DNA from: Gammaproteobacteria bacterium
GTDB taxonomy: Bacteria; Pseudomonadota; Gammaproteobacteria; SZUA-229
Direction: 5' to 3'
Length of the DNA stretch: 64,000 bases
Assembly: GCA_024636785.1 (NCBI GenBank)
Contig: JAGXGK010000015.1
Span: 140,349-204,348 of the forward strand
Part shown: piece after piece, positions 60,964 through 64,000 of the stretch
How the letters are laid out: the number at the start of each line of letters is the position of its first letter
Numbering within the stretch: position 1 is the stretch's first letter
The notes under the pieces: generated by a model
The model's input: only the letters and a program-made list of their open reading frames with translations
Told to the model about the DNA's origin: nothing
Database searches by the model: none
Translations under genes and position numbers: made by a program

Positions 60964-62121
60964 ATGTTAGTTTCAAGAATAACGTTAAAAAACTGGAGAA
61001 ATTTTCGAAAGCTTGATTTGGCTTTACGCGACAGGGTGTTTATTGTTGGGCCAAATGCTGCTGGTAAATCTAACTTATTAGATGTGTTTCGATTTTTACG
61101 AGATATAGCTAAGTCTGATGGTGGGGGGCTACAAAAGGCTGTCAAGGAAAGAGGTGGTGTTTCTAAAATTAGGAGCTTAGCTGCCCGTAGAGATCCCTTA
61201 ATTGAAATTGAAATAGTATTATCAGAAGCAGTTGATGATGTGCCATTGTGGAAATACTCAATAGGTATTCGGCAGGAAACAAGAGGATATAGGCAAGCTA
61301 CGTTAGATTATGAGCGTGTATGGAAAAATGGAAATCAGATACTAAATCGACCTGATAGTAATGATAGAAGCGATCCGGAAAGATTAAAACAAACATTTCT
61401 AGAGCAGGTAAACACGAATTCTGAATTCCGTGAAATACCAAAATATTTACAGTCAGTTACGTATCTCCATCTTGTGCCACAATTATTAAGATATGCGAGT
61501 TCTTTTAAAGGCTACACTTTAGAAGATGATCCATTTGGCCAGGGCTTTTTAGAAAGAGTAGCTAAGTGTCCATCAAGAACACAAAAATCAAGACTTTCTA
61601 AAATTGAAAATGCACTTAAGGTTGCCGTGCCTCAGTTACAACAACTTAAATTTGAGCGAGATGCTGAAACTGGTAGACCCCATCTCGCTGCCTTACATTC
61701 ACATTGGAGACCAAATGCAGGATGGCAGAGGGAGGATCAATTTTCTGACGGAACACTTAGATTAATTGGATTACTTTGGTCTTTGCTTGAAAGTGATTCA
61801 TTATTGCTACTAGAAGAGCCGGAGCTATCTTTAAATTCAGGGATAGTTTCAAAGTTAGCACCCTTAATATATAGGATGCAGAGACAAAGAAAAAGACAAG
61901 TTATTGTGAGTACTCATAGTGAAGCGTTACTCAGTGACGCAGGTATTGATGGTAGAGAAGTTTGTTTGCTAACTCCTAGTACTGAAGGTACAAGCGCAGA
62001 AGTAGCGGCCCAAGTTGATGATATTTTGGCGTTGCTTGATGCAGGTCTATCTGTAGGAGAAGTTGTTCTTCCGAGAACTATTCCTGAAGGAATAGAGCAG
62101 CTAGATATTTTTGATGAATAG
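60964..62121 (+). CDS. AAA/ABC-class ATPase (AAA_21/OLD-like, RecF-related)
   Basis: MLVSRITLKNWRNFRKLDLALRDRVFIVGPNAAGKSNLLDVFRFL (Walker A); FSDGTLRLIGLLWSLLESDSLLLLEEPELSLNSGIVSKL (signature + Walker B); RQVIVSTHSEALL (H-loop). Confidence 0.92.
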   Translation: MLVSRITLKNWRNFRKLDLALRDRVFIVGPNAAGKSNLLDVFRFLRDIAKSDGGGLQKAVKERGGVSKIRSLAARRDPLIEIEIVLSEAVDDVPLWKYSIGIRQETRGYRQATLDYERVWKNGNQILNRPDSNDRSDPERLKQTFLEQVNTNSEFREIPKYLQSVTYLHLVPQLLRYASSFKGYTLEDDPFGQGFLERVAKCPSRTQKSRLSKIENALKVAVPQLQQLKFERDAETGRPHLAALHSHWRPNAGWQREDQFSDGTLRLIGLLWSLLESDSLLLLEEPELSLNSGIVSKLAPLIYRMQRQRKRQVIVSTHSEALLSDAGIDGREVCLLTPSTEGTSAEVAAQVDDILALLDAGLSVGEVVLPRTIPEGIEQLDIFDE

Positions 62122-62731
62122 TATTTATATTACACTTGCTGTTGAAGACCTGTTAAGTGAAGTGGTTTTAAGGAAAATCATAGAGCAGGTTGATACGAAT
62201 TTTTGTGTTAACGTGTGTTTAGGTAGAAAAGGGAATGGATATCTGAAGAAGAATATTAATGCATTTAATTATGCAGCCCAAAAGATCCCTTATTTGGTAT
62301 TAACTGATCAAGACTCGGTATGTAATTGTCCACCTAGAATTATTGATAGTTGGTTTAAGACAAAAGTCAGCCCAAATATGATATTTCGAGTAGCAGTAAT
62401 GGAAGTAGAGGCTTGGGTACTTGCACATAGAGAAGAGTTTTCTAACTTTTTGGGTATACCAACTATTCGCATACCTAATGATGTTGATACAATTGAAAAC
62501 CCAAAAGAATTTTTAGTTAATCTTGCTAGGAAAAGTAGAATTAGAAGATTGAGGGATGATTTGGTACCAAGAGATGGATCGACTGCTTCTATAGGGCCTG
62601 ATTATAATAATAGGCTTTCTGGATTTATTAATGATATCTGGGATGTGAAAGTAGCAATCAACCATTCTGATAGTTTAAATAGGGTTTTTCTAAAGCTACA
62701 AAATTTTGAGCCTGTAAACCAGATTGTATAA
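62114..62731 (+). CDS. TOPRIM/DUF4276-like protein paired with the upstream ATPase
   Basis: MNSIYITLAVEDLLSEVVLRKIIEQ ... PYLVLTDQDSVCNCPP (E...DxD pattern) ... VAVMEVEAWVLAHREEFSNFLGIP; ATG 62114 overlaps the ATPase stop by 8 nt. Confidence 0.7.
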   Translation: MNSIYITLAVEDLLSEVVLRKIIEQVDTNFCVNVCLGRKGNGYLKKNINAFNYAAQKIPYLVLTDQDSVCNCPPRIIDSWFKTKVSPNMIFRVAVMEVEAWVLAHREEFSNFLGIPTIRIPNDVDTIENPKEFLVNLARKSRIRRLRDDLVPRDGSTASIGPDYNNRLSGFINDIWDVKVAINHSDSLNRVFLKLQNFEPVNQIV

Positions 62732-62773
62732 ATCCCAATTACCAATTACATTTTTACAACAGATTGCAAATAA

Positions 62774-62838
62774 GTGGGTCAGATCAAACTTCATCCGGCA
62801 GCTTGGCGCATCAACAATAATGTTTCATCTGACCTCAC
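62774..62838. repeat. GGTCAGATC-type imperfect inverted repeat, copy 1
   Basis: GTGGGTCAGATCAAAC ... GTTTCATCTGACCTCAC. Confidence 0.6.
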
Positions 62839-63166
62839 ATATTCATAACGGCATAAACTGCTAAGAATGGTGGCCTTCCTACAGAGGTCTTTCACCTCAT
62901 TAGTTATGCCCATGCTGGGCGTACACAATCAGCTCTAGCGGACGCGCCAAAGGCGCGCGCCGCTGAGCTAGGCGGTAGGCACTTATAAGAATGATCTTAG
63001 GGATCGCACGAGATGGAAAAGTAGAATGATTGAAAAAGTTCGAGAGGAATGGAAGGTGAGAATTTCTTTAGCTCACCAGCGCTCACAAAAATCTTCACGT
63101 CTCAGTGTTTTTAAAGGTTTTCAATATTTGGAGTCAGAGTAAAAACTATTTAGATCGTGGTTCAAT

Positions 63167-63228
63167 AAACTGGGGTCAGATCACAATACTTGCTAATATT
63201 AGCAAATACTGTGTTCCGACCCCAGTTT
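63167..63228. repeat. 62-bp near-perfect palindrome with GGGGTCAGATC ends
   Basis: AAACTGGGGTCAGATCACAATACTTGCTAAT / ATTAGCAAATACTGTGTTCCGACCCCAGTTT, 27/31 paired, followed by TT. Confidence 0.85.
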
Positions 63229-63262
63229 TTCCATCAAGTTAGCTCAAACTTTAGGTGTTCGC

Positions 63263-63766
63263 ATGATTATAGACCTGAGTAACTTTACACCTAGTGATTA
63301 TGCAGCTTGGTGGGGTGCAGCTGTAGCATCTCTAGCTCTTCTGTGGAACGTGGTAGCCGCAGTTAGGTCTGGCCCGCGAGTAAAGGTCACTGTGACCCCT
63401 GAGATGCAGATATTTCCGAATCAGGCGCCAACCTACGATAAAATATATGTGGCTGTTCGAGCTGTCAATGTTGGCACTGGAAAAACTACGATTACACATT
63501 GCGCAGGTTATTACACCACCAATATTCTAGGCGTACTTCTAAAAAAATATCGACAGCCTTTTATGATAAACATCAATAACCAAACTGGTCATCCTGTTCC
63601 CTTTATCCTCGATCCTGGCACAGAGTGGGCAAATCTCGCTGATCAGGAGTTTTTGATGGAACGAACTGAGAACGGCCGTGTTTACTTGGGCATTATTCAC
63701 AATCAAAGAAAGCGACCAATTTACAAGAGGGTTAAGCTCAAGGGTGGTACCAGTGAAAACACCTAA
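63263..63766 (+). CDS. Hypothetical protein with N-terminal TM segment
   Basis: DYAAWWGAAVASLALLWNVVAAVRSGPRVKVTVTPEMQIFPNQAPTYDKIYVAVRAVNVGTGKTTITHCAGYY; stop TAA lies inside ACCTAAC. Confidence 0.65.
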   Translation: MIIDLSNFTPSDYAAWWGAAVASLALLWNVVAAVRSGPRVKVTVTPEMQIFPNQAPTYDKIYVAVRAVNVGTGKTTITHCAGYYTTNILGVLLKKYRQPFMININNQTGHPVPFILDPGTEWANLADQEFLMERTENGRVYLGIIHNQRKRPIYKRVKLKGGTSENT

Positions 63767-63794
63767 CAAGGCCGGTCAACTCGGACATACCTTC

Positions 63795-63837
63795 GCGGTG
63801 TTTCTTTTGTGCTTAAATATCACAAAAGAAACACCGC
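63795..63837. repeat. Perfect 17-bp stem, 9-nt loop hairpin
   Basis: GCGGTGTTTCTTTTGTG-CTTAAATAT-CACAAAAGAAACACCGC. Confidence 0.95.
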
Positions 63838-63932
63838 TACGGCATGCCGGTTACCGGCGACGTTGAAGCTGTAGAAAAACCCAAAATATGATAAAATCTT
63901 TCCATCGTAGTTGTTATATAAGGAAGGTAGTG

Positions 63933-64000
63933 ATGCCACGATTCAAAGATTATGACTATAACCAGATGAAAATGATTCCGCTTTCATTTGATCGTCAAAT
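63933..64000 (+). mobile_element. N-terminus of a transposase (IS1182-type resemblance), truncated by window end
   Basis: ATG at 63933 after GGAAGG; MPRFKDYDYNQMKMIPLSFDRQ. Confidence 0.65.

Noticed and set aside
62931-62969. Ordinary rho-independent terminator
   Set aside because: Strong GC stem but no T-tract on either side; the attC-like or REP-like reading fits better, though unproven.

Overview
This 64-kb window is chromosomal sequence from a gammaproteobacterium, probably a sulfur-oxidising chemolithotroph judging by aprM-aprB-aprA, DUF302, TlpA, rhodanese and DsrE-like genes. Core blocks: epmB/efp/epmA; lrgAB; psd; aroC; leuC-leuD-(lipoprotein)-leuB-asd-fimV-truA-trpF-trpB-trpA-accD-folC-dedD-cvpA-purF; and metZ. 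Accessory blocks: (i) an apr island (~15.4-27.7 kb) with aprMBA followed by a hypothetical gene and a tight FKBP-TPR-HIT set; (ii) an ectoine/diaminobutyrate catabolic (doe-type) cluster at 34.2-39.5 kb with no ectoine synthesis genes; (iii) an AT-rich, mobile-looking right end (60.5-64 kb). That end holds an AAA ATPase plus TOPRIM/DUF4276-like gene pair (candidate defence system), strong palindromes, a possible degenerate integron-type cassette and the start of a transposase. Non-coding structure includes a tandem three-hairpin element (15.03-15.14 kb), three MITE-like elements with terminal inverted repeats (one supplies the accD stop codon), a triplicated 14-bp TGATCA repeat, and a decayed molybdopterin-oxidoreductase fragment upstream of aprM. 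I saw no rRNA, tRNA or CRISPR array. All family assignments come from reading motifs by eye; no database search was run.
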